Notes: generated by a model not told the origin, from the sequence alone. DNA of 64,000 nt from Durusdinium trenchii (GCA_963970005.1 CAXAMN010021584.1:2369868-2433867); one strand, 5' to 3'. Shown: positions 27,301 through 33,408, numbered from the stretch's first letter. Program-made: numbers and translations.

Positions 27301-30237
27301 AACGTTGGATTGTTCCCTCCCCTCATGGAACATCCAAGCACAATGGTCACCCTGACTTCCCCCAAGCCTTCCAGCCCAAGGCCCTCGAAAAAGAACATAC
27401 TAAAAAAAATCCGACTTCATTCAGGCGTCTTCCTACCTCGACCCCGTTGGGATCCCTTTAAAAACAACAAAACACTCAGGGCCTGTGGGATGCCATCCAT
27501 GATGAGCTGGGAGCGACCCTTGAAGTGCTGCTCATCGGAGCTCAAAATGGTCACATCCCCTGCCGAGGAGGTCGGATCAAACAAGATCAAACGAGGGGGA
27601 GGACCAGAGGAGCCGATGGGCGGGGATCAGATCGGTGATCCATTCGACGAGAAAAATGAACTCAGGCATACTCAGGTTTTCTTGGATGTGCACCATACTC
27701 GGCCTACCATACCTGCGCCATGCCGACCACTTCGTGCTTTTCCCCTTCGGCGCAAGGAGTCTTGCTCATCAACCATTGTTCATTCGCTTTGACTTTGACC
27801 CATTCCGATGCCGATCATATACATTACTGCAAACACTGCGCCAACCCGCCGAGGCAGATAAACTCTTACATCCAGCAAAGCTTTGGCAGGCAAACCACTG
27901 GTAAGCACGCCAGGAGGATTCTGGCTAAACAAATCATGCCAGGGTAACCCTGGGTACTCAAAAAATCCCAAAGACCCTTTTCACCCAAACAAATAGAAAG
28001 ATGCTCCAACGGCCCCTCCTTCCGTCTTTCCCCCCTCTATCCCCCACTAATATTGAGCTCGTCCACTAATATTCCCAAGGGCGTTCCGGCCTGAGATGCT
28101 GGCCAAATGGCCATTCACCTCGCAGCGGCCGAGTTTTCGTTGCAACGACCACCGGGGGACCCAGACTGGGCGAGGACATGCGAGGGCGTATGCTCAGGAG
28201 CGGCTTCTCAGCTGGTGGTCTCACCAATTTGCAACATGGCAAAAACAGGACACGTGGGTTGGTTCCACAGGATGCAGTATAGTATTTATGGTATTCTGAC
28301 TTCAAGTATTTTCTAGCTTGCTATGGTTTATGTTTGGCGTTGAGTACTGTGGTTGCTTGATGTTGCTTGATGTTTTTGGCTTCTCTGATGAATGTGTTTG
28401 CATGTTTTTGCTGTGACAACTTTTGGCAACTTGGGGGGAAGCACAAGTGCCAAAGAAGCTGCCCAAGACAAGGAAGGGACAACTAGTCTCTGGTTGTTAT
28501 GGAACACTTGGAAGAAGTTCGTGTTTAATAGGAGAGGTGGACAGGGGGTCTTCTTGGGCGGTCTCCCTATTCAACTACACACCCACTTCAATCCTCAAGT
28601 CTTTAGGCGCCTTACAATCAAGGTCCCATTTCTGAGTATACACAGTTCTTGAAAAGTGAGGGTGGGGCCGTGATGAGCCAGTTGTGAATCAATGAAAACT
28701 CAAATCAACTCACCGACTGCTTCGAGCCTTACAAAAACAAGGGTACAGGTGAACTTGGAAATTCCTTGAGTGATGTGAAAAGCAGGGGTGAGCCGATTCT
28801 GATTCGATGGACATGGTCAGAGCAGCCTTCGGGGCCGGAAACATTAAAACACGGTGTCTGTCGGTGGAAAACCTGGAGAGCACCCCAGTTGTCCCCAACT
28901 TCCAGTGGATGTGCACCCAATAACATGCTTTGTGGGTCTTGGCTTTTGAGTTTTTGACCAATCTTTTTTGCTTGACTCCTTGACAATGTCTGAGGGAGCT
29001 GAAAACAGGTCGGATGTCGCCAATGTCCCGCGATTTTTTGGCCCTTCGACCATCTTGCCCTCTTCCCCGGCCTGGAGGCCAGCCGTCGGAGCAAAAGGAT
29101 GGCCATGAAGTCCGAAGACTAAACAGGTGGTGGGTTTTCACGAAACCAGGATGATTTCAGGGCTGAAAATAACGGCACTCCCCCACCCACGTCGGTCGCA
29201 CTGTCCTCGCCTTAATGGCATAGTCCAAATGTTGAGCACCATAGGTCAACTTCGTCCAACCATGCTGGTCCGACATGTAAAAGGGCTGCGCTAGACCTGC
29301 ACAGGAAACGAGCGAAGCGATCGGAAAAAAAACGACAGGATGGTTTGTCGGGTGGGATTGGGAAAATGGATTTGGTAGATCGATTTACCCTGGGCAAAGG
29401 TACCTGATACCATCTGATACTTCTGCTTCTTCGTTGGAAGTCATGTCCCATACTCGATATGAACTGGATGGAGGGGTGAGGCATGAACTGCAGGGATTGC
29501 GAAGTGCACGAAAGTTCGAAGATTGGCCGCCGCTTTGGCACGATGCGACTCGGCCACACTGAAGATCACCAAACGGGTGAGCAAAACACGCGGAGATGTG
29601 CCAGACACTGGGTGATCCCTGTGTGACTCAAAAACTAGGTTTCTGCCAGGTATCCACCTTAGATATCCTAAACAAATGTGACTTCAGAACAATTGGCACC
29701 TAAAAAAGGAGCAGATTCTGATCCAAATCCCAACCCACCTTCCTCCACCACCCCGCCAATCCTCCCACTCCTCGAGCTGTACAACTTTATTAAAAGAAAA
29801 AAGGGAAAAAAACAATCCCAAGTTGTACAGTTTCCAAGAAAAACGATTCACTTCCAAGAAAAACTCTACAACTGAATCGTTCCACGCAGTTCTCCAAGAA
29901 AAACCATTCACTTCCCCGCTTTTGGCTTGCGGCCTCCATCCGGCAGGACCGAGACTTTGAGGTATTGACTCTGAAGCACCTCGCCGCTCCAGTCGCGGTG
30001 CGGCGCGACTGGAGCGCAGTGGGAGACGGAGGAACTGCGGAGTGGAGACCTGTTTGACTGCGGAAAGGAAGAGAAAGGTCCAGTCACGGTGTAATCTCTG
30101 AGTGCAGGCTGTACTTGGCGGCGCATCCATTGCAGCGTGCTGTCAAAGTATTGTTTGGGGTTGTCGAAGTGTTGCGTATTGACAAATTTATCGAACAACC
30201 CAATATCTTCGCTGTAAAACATCCCGATGTCAACGAG
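1123..30237 (-). CDS. Giant multi-exon gene of tandem repeat units (whole gene, partial)
   Basis: This entry joins the exons listed below. Eleven exon types (A to K) recur in fixed order on the minus strand: three full sets and a fourth that starts at 3996 and continues past the left edge. Types D to J have identical lengths in all copies (83, 61, 53, 80, 57, 57 and 61 bp), and types B and C differ only by multiples of three. Reading phase is kept at each boundary, all acceptors are AG, and donors are GC (20), GT (12) or GA (1). Unit length is 7.3-11.1 kb of DNA for roughly 300 residues. Conserved motifs include GDGMILKITY, GTSDDWIGTSDRPSK, SDGAYAIY and GQTKKATIFYA. These suggest a beta-rich repeat, probably extracellular because each unit ends in a Thr/Pro-rich linker; this is inference. 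Phase jumps B-C, C-D and F-G imply at least three short exons per unit that I did not find. Family not recognised. Confidence 0.85.
2541..2632. repeat. CTAGTAGC repeat island 1
   Basis: Four to five units of CTTGTTACTACTAGTAGC type. Confidence 0.85.
3144..3274 (-). CDS. Unit 4 exon B
   Basis: 131 bp, AAG acceptor, GC donor after A-I-K. It starts LGQPFYYS and ends WTKLTYGSNKLEYAIK, with 15 extra codons between compared with units 1 and 2. An open frame continues upstream to 3407, where CAG is another possible acceptor. Confidence 0.78.
3917..3996 (-). CDS. Unit 4 exon A
   Basis: It encodes P-C-A-T-S-V-R-PEVLESRYMKIAVMQDG and ends at a GT donor (GATGGAA then GT). The acceptor may be AAG at 3997, as given, or CAG at 4014, which would add 17 bases and a phase-0 start. 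The Cys before the VLE block is also present in unit 1. Confidence 0.72.
4359..4540 (-). CDS. Unit 3 exon K, Thr/Pro-rich linker
   Basis: After a CAG acceptor the frame encodes ten consecutive Thr, then a longer Thr/Pro/Ala/Val stretch with five consecutive Pro. At about 60 residues it is the longest of the three linkers. A GT donor at 4,358 gives the 3' end shown, which is provisional. Confidence 0.62.
4791..4851 (-). CDS. Unit 3 exon J
   Basis: 61 bp, CAG acceptor, GC donor. It encodes AAAASQLSHLARVCEEVAAA plus one base. Confidence 0.8.
5551..5607 (-). CDS. Unit 3 exon I
   Basis: 57 bp, TAG acceptor, GC donor. It encodes VSLGSLAVGQRKTVSIFYA. The acceptor TAG would be an in-frame stop if read through, so splicing here is required. 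Confidence 0.8.
6240..6296 (-). CDS. Unit 3 exon H
   Basis: 57 bp, GAG acceptor; donor is GT here, GC in units 1 and 2. It encodes SQLATSQSDGAYAIY at its end. Confidence 0.8.
6502..6581 (-). CDS. Unit 3 exon G
   Basis: 80 bp, CAG acceptor, GT donor (AGCGCC then GT). It encodes EGLYLFSPHYDTHSIILQGQ then H-E-W-S-A. Confidence 0.78.
6991..7043 (-). CDS. Unit 3 exon F
   Basis: 53 bp, CAG acceptor, GT donor. It encodes YFAAGQFVAAPHGKILR. Confidence 0.8.
7595..7655 (-). CDS. Unit 3 exon E
   Basis: 61 bp, CAG acceptor, GC donor. It encodes VWLGSSDDWIGTSDRPSKDQ plus one base. Confidence 0.85.
7946..8028 (-). CDS. Unit 3 exon D
   Basis: 83 bp, GAG acceptor, GC donor (CTACAG then GC). It encodes SYSFVGDGMILKITYSFTAL and seven residues. 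Confidence 0.82.
8186..8340. repeat. CTAGTAGC repeat island 2
   Basis: Units such as GCTACTAGTAACAAGGGCAT alternate with AAGCTACTAG and with GTTGGAGGCCATCGCTAC words. Confidence 0.88.
9280..9359 (-). CDS. Unit 3 exon C
   Basis: 80 bp, GAG acceptor, GC donor. It encodes 26 residues with ESSEGREGMATRSQLSVLG followed by L-P-K; close to unit 4 C. Confidence 0.8.
10171..10257. repeat. CTAGTAGC repeat island 3
   Basis: CACTAGTAGCTTCTTGTTAC followed by GATGGCCTCCA words. Confidence 0.75.
10802..10902 (-). CDS. Unit 3 exon B
   Basis: 101 bp, GAG acceptor, GC donor after A-I-K. It encodes GQPFYYSDHLVDGGVSWSKL and the rest of the motif. It is 15 bp (five codons) longer than unit 1 and 2 B, the extra codons lying between the FYYS and W-KLTYG blocks. 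Confidence 0.8.
11254..11319 (-). CDS. Unit 3 exon A
   Basis: It encodes LEVLQSKYLKIGVLEDG and ends at a GT donor (GATGGAA then GT), as in units 2 and 4. The acceptor is unclear: GAG at 11320-11322 is the nearest AG but its phase differs from unit 2, so the start is provisional. Confidence 0.7.
11975..12100 (-). CDS. Unit 2 exon K, threonine-rich linker
   Basis: After a CAG acceptor the frame from J encodes E-L-A-E-A, then about 16 residues that are almost all Thr (one Ser), then a Pro/Thr/Val-rich tail. Such runs are commonly O-glycosylated in secreted proteins (inference). The 3' boundary is a guess based on a GT after GGGCTAG. Confidence 0.6.
12535..12595 (-). CDS. Unit 2 exon J
   Basis: 61 bp, CAG acceptor, GC donor. 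It encodes AAGSTHLVQLSRASEAVEVE plus one base, aligning with SQLSHL exons of units 1 and 3. Confidence 0.78.
13487..13543 (-). CDS. Unit 2 exon I
   Basis: 57 bp, CAG acceptor, GT donor. It encodes VPLGALSAGQTKKATIFYA. The pattern LG-L--GQ---I-Y resembles the last strands of many secreted beta-sandwich domains, a loose analogy only. Confidence 0.82.
13829..13885 (-). CDS. Unit 2 exon H
   Basis: 57 bp, AAG acceptor, GC donor. It encodes SELSKSMSDGAYAIC at its end. The final residue is Cys where units 1 and 3 have Tyr. Confidence 0.8.
15068..15147 (-). CDS. Unit 2 exon G
   Basis: 80 bp, AAG acceptor, GT donor. The centre encodes EEVFVFSPNPGSHSIILQHY, followed by G-H-W-P-E. FSP and the SIILQ strand are conserved in all three copies. 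Confidence 0.8.
15886..15938 (-). CDS. Unit 2 exon F
   Basis: 53 bp, CAG acceptor, GT donor. It encodes YFHGGNFVPQAHGKILR, with GG-FV and HGK-L-R positions shared with the other units. Confidence 0.8.
16149..16209 (-). CDS. Unit 2 exon E
   Basis: 61 bp, GAG acceptor, GC donor. It encodes VWLGTSDDWIGSSDRPTKQQ plus one base of a Gly codon. Confidence 0.85.
16680..16762 (-). CDS. Unit 2 exon D
   Basis: 83 bp, GAG acceptor, GC donor. It encodes RYSFAGDGMILRITYEFTAL and seven more residues, colinear with D of units 1 and 3. Confidence 0.82.
17735..17814 (-). CDS. Unit 2 exon C
   Basis: 80 bp, CAG acceptor, GC donor. It encodes 26 residues with PGQSLSIRSQVTVNGVSK, a pattern of alternating hydrophobic residues typical of beta sandwiches. 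Same length as C in units 3 and 4. Confidence 0.8.
18151..18196 (-). CDS. Possible unit 2 exon between B and C
   Basis: 46 bp between a CAG acceptor and a GT donor, phase 0 to phase 1 as the B-to-C gap demands, encoding VNLGEMGSVLKRAIR plus one base. No clear copy was found in units 1, 3 or 4, so this is only a candidate. Confidence 0.3.
18337..18398. repeat. GA then GAAA microsatellite
   Basis: A run of GA dinucleotides passes into GAAA repeats. It lies in the intron between unit 2 exons B and C. Confidence 0.9.
18542..18627 (-). CDS. Unit 2 exon B
   Basis: 86 bp, AAG acceptor, GC donor after A-I-K. It encodes GQPFYFSQQHGWTKLTYG and ten further residues. Same length and phase as unit 1 B. 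Confidence 0.82.
18800..18867 (-). CDS. Unit 2 exon A
   Basis: 68 bp; donor GT (GATGGAA then GT). It encodes AEVLQNPYLKIAVLNDG and a first base that makes Ser with exon B. The acceptor AAG at 18868 is the best fit but GGAAG four bases inward is also possible. Confidence 0.75.
19495..20130. repeat. CAG-rich degenerate minisatellite
   Basis: About 630 bp made of irregular words such as CAGCAAGCAGCAGCAGG and ACCAGCAAACCAGCAGC. It lies in the intron between unit 1 exon K and unit 2 exon A. Long Leu/Cys/Ala frames on the minus strand are products of the repeat. Confidence 0.9.
20515..20639 (-). CDS. Unit 1 exon K, Ala/Pro/Thr/Met-rich linker
   Basis: After a CAG acceptor the frame continuing from J encodes a low-complexity stretch with repeated TMAPV motifs. 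Its place equals that of the threonine runs in units 2 and 3, so it is likely the interdomain linker. The 3' end is uncertain; a GT donor at 20,514 is one option. The intron between J and K holds the 410-bp tandem repeats. Confidence 0.6.
20730..21138 (+). repeat. 410-bp repeat, copy 1
   Basis: 409 bp, nearly identical to copy 2. It begins GTGTGTGTGTCC, includes a CTACTAG island, and carries a 73-codon frame at 20866-21087 starting MQGARGRMDGTSQ, of unknown meaning. It sits in the J-K intron of unit 1. Confidence 0.92.
20770..20830. repeat. CTAGTAGC repeat island 4 (inside 410-bp copy 1)
   Basis: GGACGCTACTAGGGGCCCCT, then GCTACTAAGGGCTCCTAG; the same island recurs at 22090-22151 in copy 2. 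Confidence 0.8.
21820..22048 (+). repeat. Diverged left part of the 410-bp repeat and repeat island
   Basis: 21824-21930 resembles the start of copy 2 (GCGC-CCGA-TAC, ATCCATACATGTGCTTAAGG, then GACGCTACTAGGGGC) with many substitutions, and leads directly into copy 2. Confidence 0.6.
21897..22013. repeat. CTAGTAGC repeat island 5
   Basis: Several GACGCTACTAGGGGCTTCTG-like words between the 410-bp copies. Confidence 0.8.
22049..22459 (+). repeat. 410-bp repeat, copy 2
   Basis: 411 bp, 1,319 bp downstream of copy 1. The 73-codon frame (22187-22408) is kept with one residue change (Asn to Asp). Diverged further copies of its left and right parts flank it. Confidence 0.92.
22090..22151. repeat. 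CTAGTAGC repeat island 6 (inside 410-bp copy 2)
   Basis: Near-identical to the island at 20770. Confidence 0.8.
22485..22800 (+). repeat. Diverged third copy of the 410-bp repeat
   Basis: Shares GCCAACGAAGACCCATCCA, CGTACCTGCAACC, CTTCCGTTCTGCAAGT and the end CTTGTGAGCA with copies 1 and 2, in the same order, but has lost the open frame. Confidence 0.7.
22918..22978 (-). CDS. Unit 1 exon J
   Basis: 61 bp, CAG acceptor, GT donor. It encodes 20 residues, A-A-S-A-SQLSHLTRVSAEAE-T-A, plus one base. SQLSHL and the following acidic residues suggest a short helix (inference). Length equals J in units 2 and 3, where the donor is GC instead. Confidence 0.8.
23433..23489 (-). CDS. Unit 1 exon I, GA donor
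   Basis: 57 bp, GAG acceptor. It encodes 19 residues, V-P-C-G-D ending ETKRASFFYA. The donor at the conserved end is GA (GCA then GAGCTT), whereas the copies in units 2 and 3 have GT and GC at exactly this place. Confidence 0.75.
24067..24123 (-). CDS. Unit 1 exon H
   Basis: 57 bp, GAG acceptor, GC donor. It encodes 19 residues ending STSDGAYGIY. Phase 0 at both ends matches exon G before it and exon I after it. Confidence 0.8.
24312..24391 (-). CDS. Unit 1 exon G
   Basis: 80 bp, CAG acceptor, GT donor after the codons for W-S-Q. It encodes ESVFAFSPQLESHAIILQHY in its centre. The same size and phase recur in units 2 and 3. Its two-base start does not fit the phase-0 end of exon F, so either a short exon between F and G is missed or the acceptor is the GAG a few bases further in. 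Confidence 0.78.
25016..25068 (-). CDS. Unit 1 exon F
   Basis: 53 bp, CAG acceptor, GT donor (TTGCGG then GT). Two bases complete a Gly codon with exon E, then 17 codons: NFRGGSFVHEPHGHVLR. All three F copies keep the GT donor, unlike neighbouring exons D and E, which always use GC. Confidence 0.8.
25461..25521 (-). CDS. Unit 1 exon E
   Basis: 61 bp after a GAG acceptor, with a GC donor. It encodes VYLGTSDDWIGTSDRPSKEQ plus one base. The DDWIG and SDRPSK positions are unchanged in all three units, making this the most conserved piece of the repeat; the acidic pair could bind metal (inference). A 24-bp perfect palindrome lies 45 bp upstream of this exon in the intron. Confidence 0.85.
25566..25589. 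repeat. 24-bp perfect palindrome
   Basis: CGGTGAACACCC followed by its exact complement, in the intron just before unit 1 exon E. Confidence 0.92.
25931..26013 (-). CDS. Unit 1 exon D
   Basis: 83 bp, CAG acceptor, GC donor (CTTCAG then GC). It encodes SYSFLGDGMVLNITFTFTAL and seven further residues. Length and phase equal those of D in units 2 and 3. Alternating hydrophobic residues suggest two beta strands. Confidence 0.82.
27483..27559 (-). CDS. Unit 1 exon C
   Basis: 77 bp between a CAG acceptor and a GC donor. It encodes 25 residues with the core SS-x7-GRSQLIMDGIPQ, aligning with RSQVTVNGVSK of unit 2 and RSQLSVLGLPK of unit 3, but is one codon shorter. Its second codon is GAT, which rules out the alternative acceptor GAG that would otherwise be possible in the other copies. 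It starts with two bases of a codon although exon B ends in phase 0, so a small exon between B and C is missing. Confidence 0.75.
29211..29296 (-). CDS. Unit 1 exon B
   Basis: 86 bp, preceded by CAG and followed by a GC donor directly after the codons for A-I-K. It begins with two bases that complete a glycine codon with exon A, then encodes 28 residues including QPFYMSDQHGWTKLTYG. The same length, phase and donor occur in unit 2. This conserved AIK|GC boundary in all four units is among the clearest splice evidence in the window. Confidence 0.82.
29934..30237 (-). CDS. Unit 1 exon A
   Basis: An open frame runs from a CAG acceptor at 30238-30240 to a GC donor at 29933 (GATGGAG then GC). Its last third matches exon A of the other units: E-V-L-Q-S-Q-Y-L-K-V-S-V-L-P-D-G. 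The first two thirds, with DIGMFYSEDIGLFDKF, have no counterpart in units 2-4, so they may be unique sequence in front of the repeats. Alternatively, the true acceptor may lie near 30,035. It ends after one base of a codon, which fits exon B. Confidence 0.65.
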
Positions 30238-30308
30238 CTGAGACCCACGAACCTTTTTCAATTCCCTTTTTCAAATTGGTGGGTCAAAGCCCACGAACCT
30301 TGCTTCAC

Positions 30309-30424
30309 CTGCCATGGACGTCCCCAAAAAGAGGAGCGCCACTCGATCCTCGGGTGCTGGCTGCCCGCAGCCACATGCTCACGCTTTGTGGTTGAACACG
30401 CTTTGGGTCAGTTGGGAATCGCAG
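30309..30424 (-). CDS. Candidate exon upstream of the repeat units
   Basis: Open frame from a CAG acceptor to a GT donor (GGCAG then GTGAAG), with RFPTDPKRVQPQSVSMWLRA. Protein-like composition, but no second copy in the window, and its end phase does not join directly to unit 1 exon A. Confidence 0.3.
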
Positions 30425-30838
30425 CTGGCCGAGTTTGGCATGAGGGCAGTTGCGCGCACAAACCCATGGCCTGCAGGGCTTCCTCATCTCCTCAGGCATC
30501 CAAAGAAAATGTCTGTGATCAGGAGGTCAGTGACTTGAGGTCGATAATACAAGGAATGTGGAAAAAAAACCTGCCAACCGATGCGAACCAGTATGTGTAT
30601 AGATCATCTTTGCCATGGGTCATCTTCGAAGTCCAGGATGTCAGTGTTAGGAAAAATTATGTACGAGATTGCCGCTCATTCTGATGCCACAGGTTACGGT
30701 GCGTTGTTGCTTGTGCAGGTCTGGGCTCTTATTTGGGTCCCGATTCCCGATCGTTAAAGAGAAATGGCGGGCCGTTTTGCCTCTCTTCCGTGCCAGGCCA
30801 TCCGCAGACTGGAGAAAAACAACATCCCATGGTCAGTC

Positions 30839-30877
30839 CTCCGCTGCTGCTACTGCTACTGCTATGGCTGGTCATTC
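30839..30877 (-). CDS. Ser-rich mini-exon 6
   Basis: 39 bp, CAG acceptor, GA donor. It encodes MTSHSSSSSSSG; the Ser run comes from AGC/AGT repeats. Confidence 0.5.
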
Positions 30878-31596
30878 CTGGCCGAGCGCTTCTTCTGGAA
30901 GAGAAGATCTATGGTTCGAAGAGAAAGAACCCAAACATGTGGCTTCCCACTCTATGGTTGTTGGCTTCTTGCAGAACTAGCTTTTGTCTTGATTCGCTTC
31001 AGATTGATGTATCTTTCACAAAGCTCTCTGGGGCTCTCTCTGTTTCGGCTATAAATGTATATAATTGGAGGGGAATGTTGACCAATTGACTACTACATAT
31101 GTATATATATATAGAGCGAGAGAGAGGCTCTAACTAAGACTGAGGGACTTAGGAATTCCGAAATGGCCCTGAACAAAGCCAACCGCTCTTCCATTGACTA
31201 ATTCATTGTGACATTGTGGGCACTGACAACAAGTTAGTGTGCCTGATCAGTTCAGTTCATTCTCATAATTCAAGATAGAGAGCATTTCGAGCCAACACGA
31301 ACAGGACCTATTGTCAATTTATGCGTTCGGGAGGTAGTCATCCTTACATCCCTGCAACATGCGGCGGGCATCAAACCACTATTTTGAAGCACAAAAGGGT
31401 GCGCCTTGGGTCAGCGTGGAAAGTAGATAGCAGGTCAAAGGGGTGTCCCTTAAAGGTCCCTTGGCGGATGTAGCAAATACCTCTCGCTGAGGTTCTTTAA
31501 ATGGACGATTGTCTGCTGGCTGCTGGCTAGTCATACAGATTGCGGCCCATAGCCGCTAGCCCACGGAGTCGGAGCCAAGTCCTGCGCTGGAACTTC

Positions 31597-31620
31597 CTCC
31601 ACTTTGGTACAGACCTGTTC
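31597..31620 (-). CDS. Gly-rich mini-exon 5
   Basis: 24 bp, CAG acceptor, GA donor, same phases, encoding TGLYQSG. Short enough to be chance on its own; supported mainly by its siblings. Confidence 0.35.
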
Positions 31621-31768
31621 CTGCAGCCAGTTGACGTGCCTAGTGCTTGAAAAGAGTCAACAATCGTGGTGCCCATTCATCCAAATCAGCGTTTCAGACG
31701 GTGCTCACTCATCCTTGAACTGACGGACTTCCATGGCATCCATAGCATCGTTTAGCTTCCCAAAAAAC

Positions 31769-31891
31769 TCTACTAGTCACAAGGACGCTACGAACGGAAC
31801 AAAGGGCATCGCTTTCTTCACGTAGCAAGAACGCTACTACAAACAGGGCGCTCCTGGCCACTAGGAGCAAGAATCTACTAGTCACAAGGAC
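31769..31891. repeat. CTAGTAGC repeat island 7
   Basis: Words CTACTAGTCACAAGGACGCT, ACGAACGGAACAAAGGGCAT and GCCACTAGGAGCAAG. Confidence 0.8.
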
Positions 31892-32545
31892 TCTTCTGAA
31901 GGCGCCCGGAACCGAAAAACGACCGTCCTGCGCTGCTCGCCGTGCTAGGGCTGTCCGTGACTCCTGGCGGCCGAGCTGTTGGCAGAAACATGATCCACCA
32001 AATGTTTGGTGCAAGTCTGAAGGACTTCAAACTGCATGAGTCAATGAGGGATTGCAAAAGTGTATATATATATATGTAATTATATATACAGTAACTTGAT
32101 TGGTTACATGCCAAATGAACGATTGAAAACATTGTGGCATCATTGTGGGATGGATTGAAACAAAAAGCATAAATGAATTGCTCCTTATTAAAGGCTACCG
32201 GCTCATCTTTAATGAGCAAATACATGGGTTTGGTGAAGGTCATCAGTCGCAAAAGCAACAATACCTCATATCGTAATATATCGGCTCACAAAAAGATAAT
32301 GACTTCAAGAGGCTGTTGTTCCCAACAGCTTGTTCATCATGTTGCATCTAGTCAATCTAGTCTCACCGCATCTATTGCTTTTTGGGGTTTTCTTCGCAGC
32401 ATCAAAGCACTCCCAAACGACCAGTTCCTCAACCACATGTTCTCGGGAAAGGCAGCAACAGCCGCTTTTCAGAGAATGCCACACTCCTCTCTGAGAAGAC
32501 GAGGCCAGTTCCCCCACCACTCAGAAACCACGGGTACTGCGTGTC

Positions 32546-32599
32546 CTCCACCGCTGCCACTGCTAAAGTGAACCGTGTGGGAGTGGGACGCCGTCATTC
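32546..32599 (-). CDS. Gly/Ser/His mini-exon 4
   Basis: 54 bp, CAG acceptor, GA donor. It encodes MTASHSHTVHFSSGSGG, three codons longer than mini-exon 1. Confidence 0.55.
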
Positions 32600-32657
32600 C
32601 TGGCCACGAAATCATCAATTGTCTGTGCCATGCGAAGCCCACCAAGCTCCAACTGTC

Positions 32658-32684
32658 CTCCACCGAGGCCGTACATGTCGGATC
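32658..32684 (-). CDS. Gly-rich mini-exon 3
   Basis: 27 bp, CAG acceptor, GA donor, same phases. It encodes SDMYGLGG. Confidence 0.4.
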
Positions 32685-32855
32685 CTGCCACAGGACAAAC
32701 AGTGAAGCCAAAAAAACGAGACAGAAAACGAGTTCACAAGATTGAATGTGTCAGAAAATCGGTGACAAGCAAAAAGACCGACTCGAAACTGGCCCAGGTG
32801 CACGGGGGGTAGGCTCTTCTGGTGGCGAACAAGCAACACGTATGTGCAAGATCTC

Positions 32856-32900
32856 CTCCACTGTACTGCACGCTGTGGGACGAGTGGGAGCCCATCATTC
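32856..32900 (-). CDS. Gly/Ser/His mini-exon 2
   Basis: 45 bp, CAG acceptor, GA donor. It encodes MMGSHSSHSVQYSG, clearly a copy of mini-exon 1. Confidence 0.55.
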
Positions 32901-33363
32901 CTGCCACGGAAGCTTGAGCTGCCAATCCATTGCAATTGGTTGGACCCTGACATCTGTTTCAGTCAGTTGAGAAAGAAATGCTCCCAGTCAGTTGCCCCTG
33001 TATTCATCCTGGTCCTGAAGTAGGTTAACTATGCAACATTGATCCTTTCTTGGACTGTTCAATCGTCCTTTCCACTCATGCATGAATGAGAACATACATC
33101 TTGTTGGTTGGCAGAGACGACGCATGACGCGTGATGGTCAGCTTGGGCAATCAAGACTGTCATTTGCAATGTGAAGGGACTGCTCATTTGTGCAGCAAGC
33201 TGAGAGCTTTTTTCCAGGCTTTCAAAGGCCAGTGGTTCCAAATCCCCTAGTGGACATTTCCGATGTAGCTGATTCTCCATGATCGGCTTAGCCATGTTGC
33301 GGGAATTTCCATATTCCAAATCACGCCCAAATGGTTTCACTACCCTGAAAAAAACCAGCTCTC

Positions 33364-33408
33364 CTCCACTGCTGTAGTGCACAGTGTGCGAGGAGTGAGA
33401 GCTCATTC
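33364..33408 (-). CDS. Gly/Ser/His mini-exon 1
   Basis: 45 bp between CAG and a GA donor (GGAG then GA). It encodes MSSHSSHTVHYSSG with flanking split Gly codons. Starts with two bases and ends with one, so it can be joined to any of the five sibling exons without changing frame. Confidence 0.55.

Larger units (their letters stand above)
18868..29933 (-). other. Introns of repeat unit 1
   Basis: These are the longest introns. They hold the CAG-rich tract (19,495-20,130), the 410-bp tandem repeats (20,730-22,800), a 24-bp palindrome at 25,566 and TA/TG tracts near 26,398-26,426 and 26,798-26,822. 27,560-29,210 shows nothing else I can support. Confidence 0.5.

Noticed and set aside
30115-30684. 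189-codon plus-strand frame
   Set aside because: It lies opposite unit 1 exon A and the candidate exon at 30,309, whose sequence and splice sites fit a minus-strand gene. No motif was recognised.
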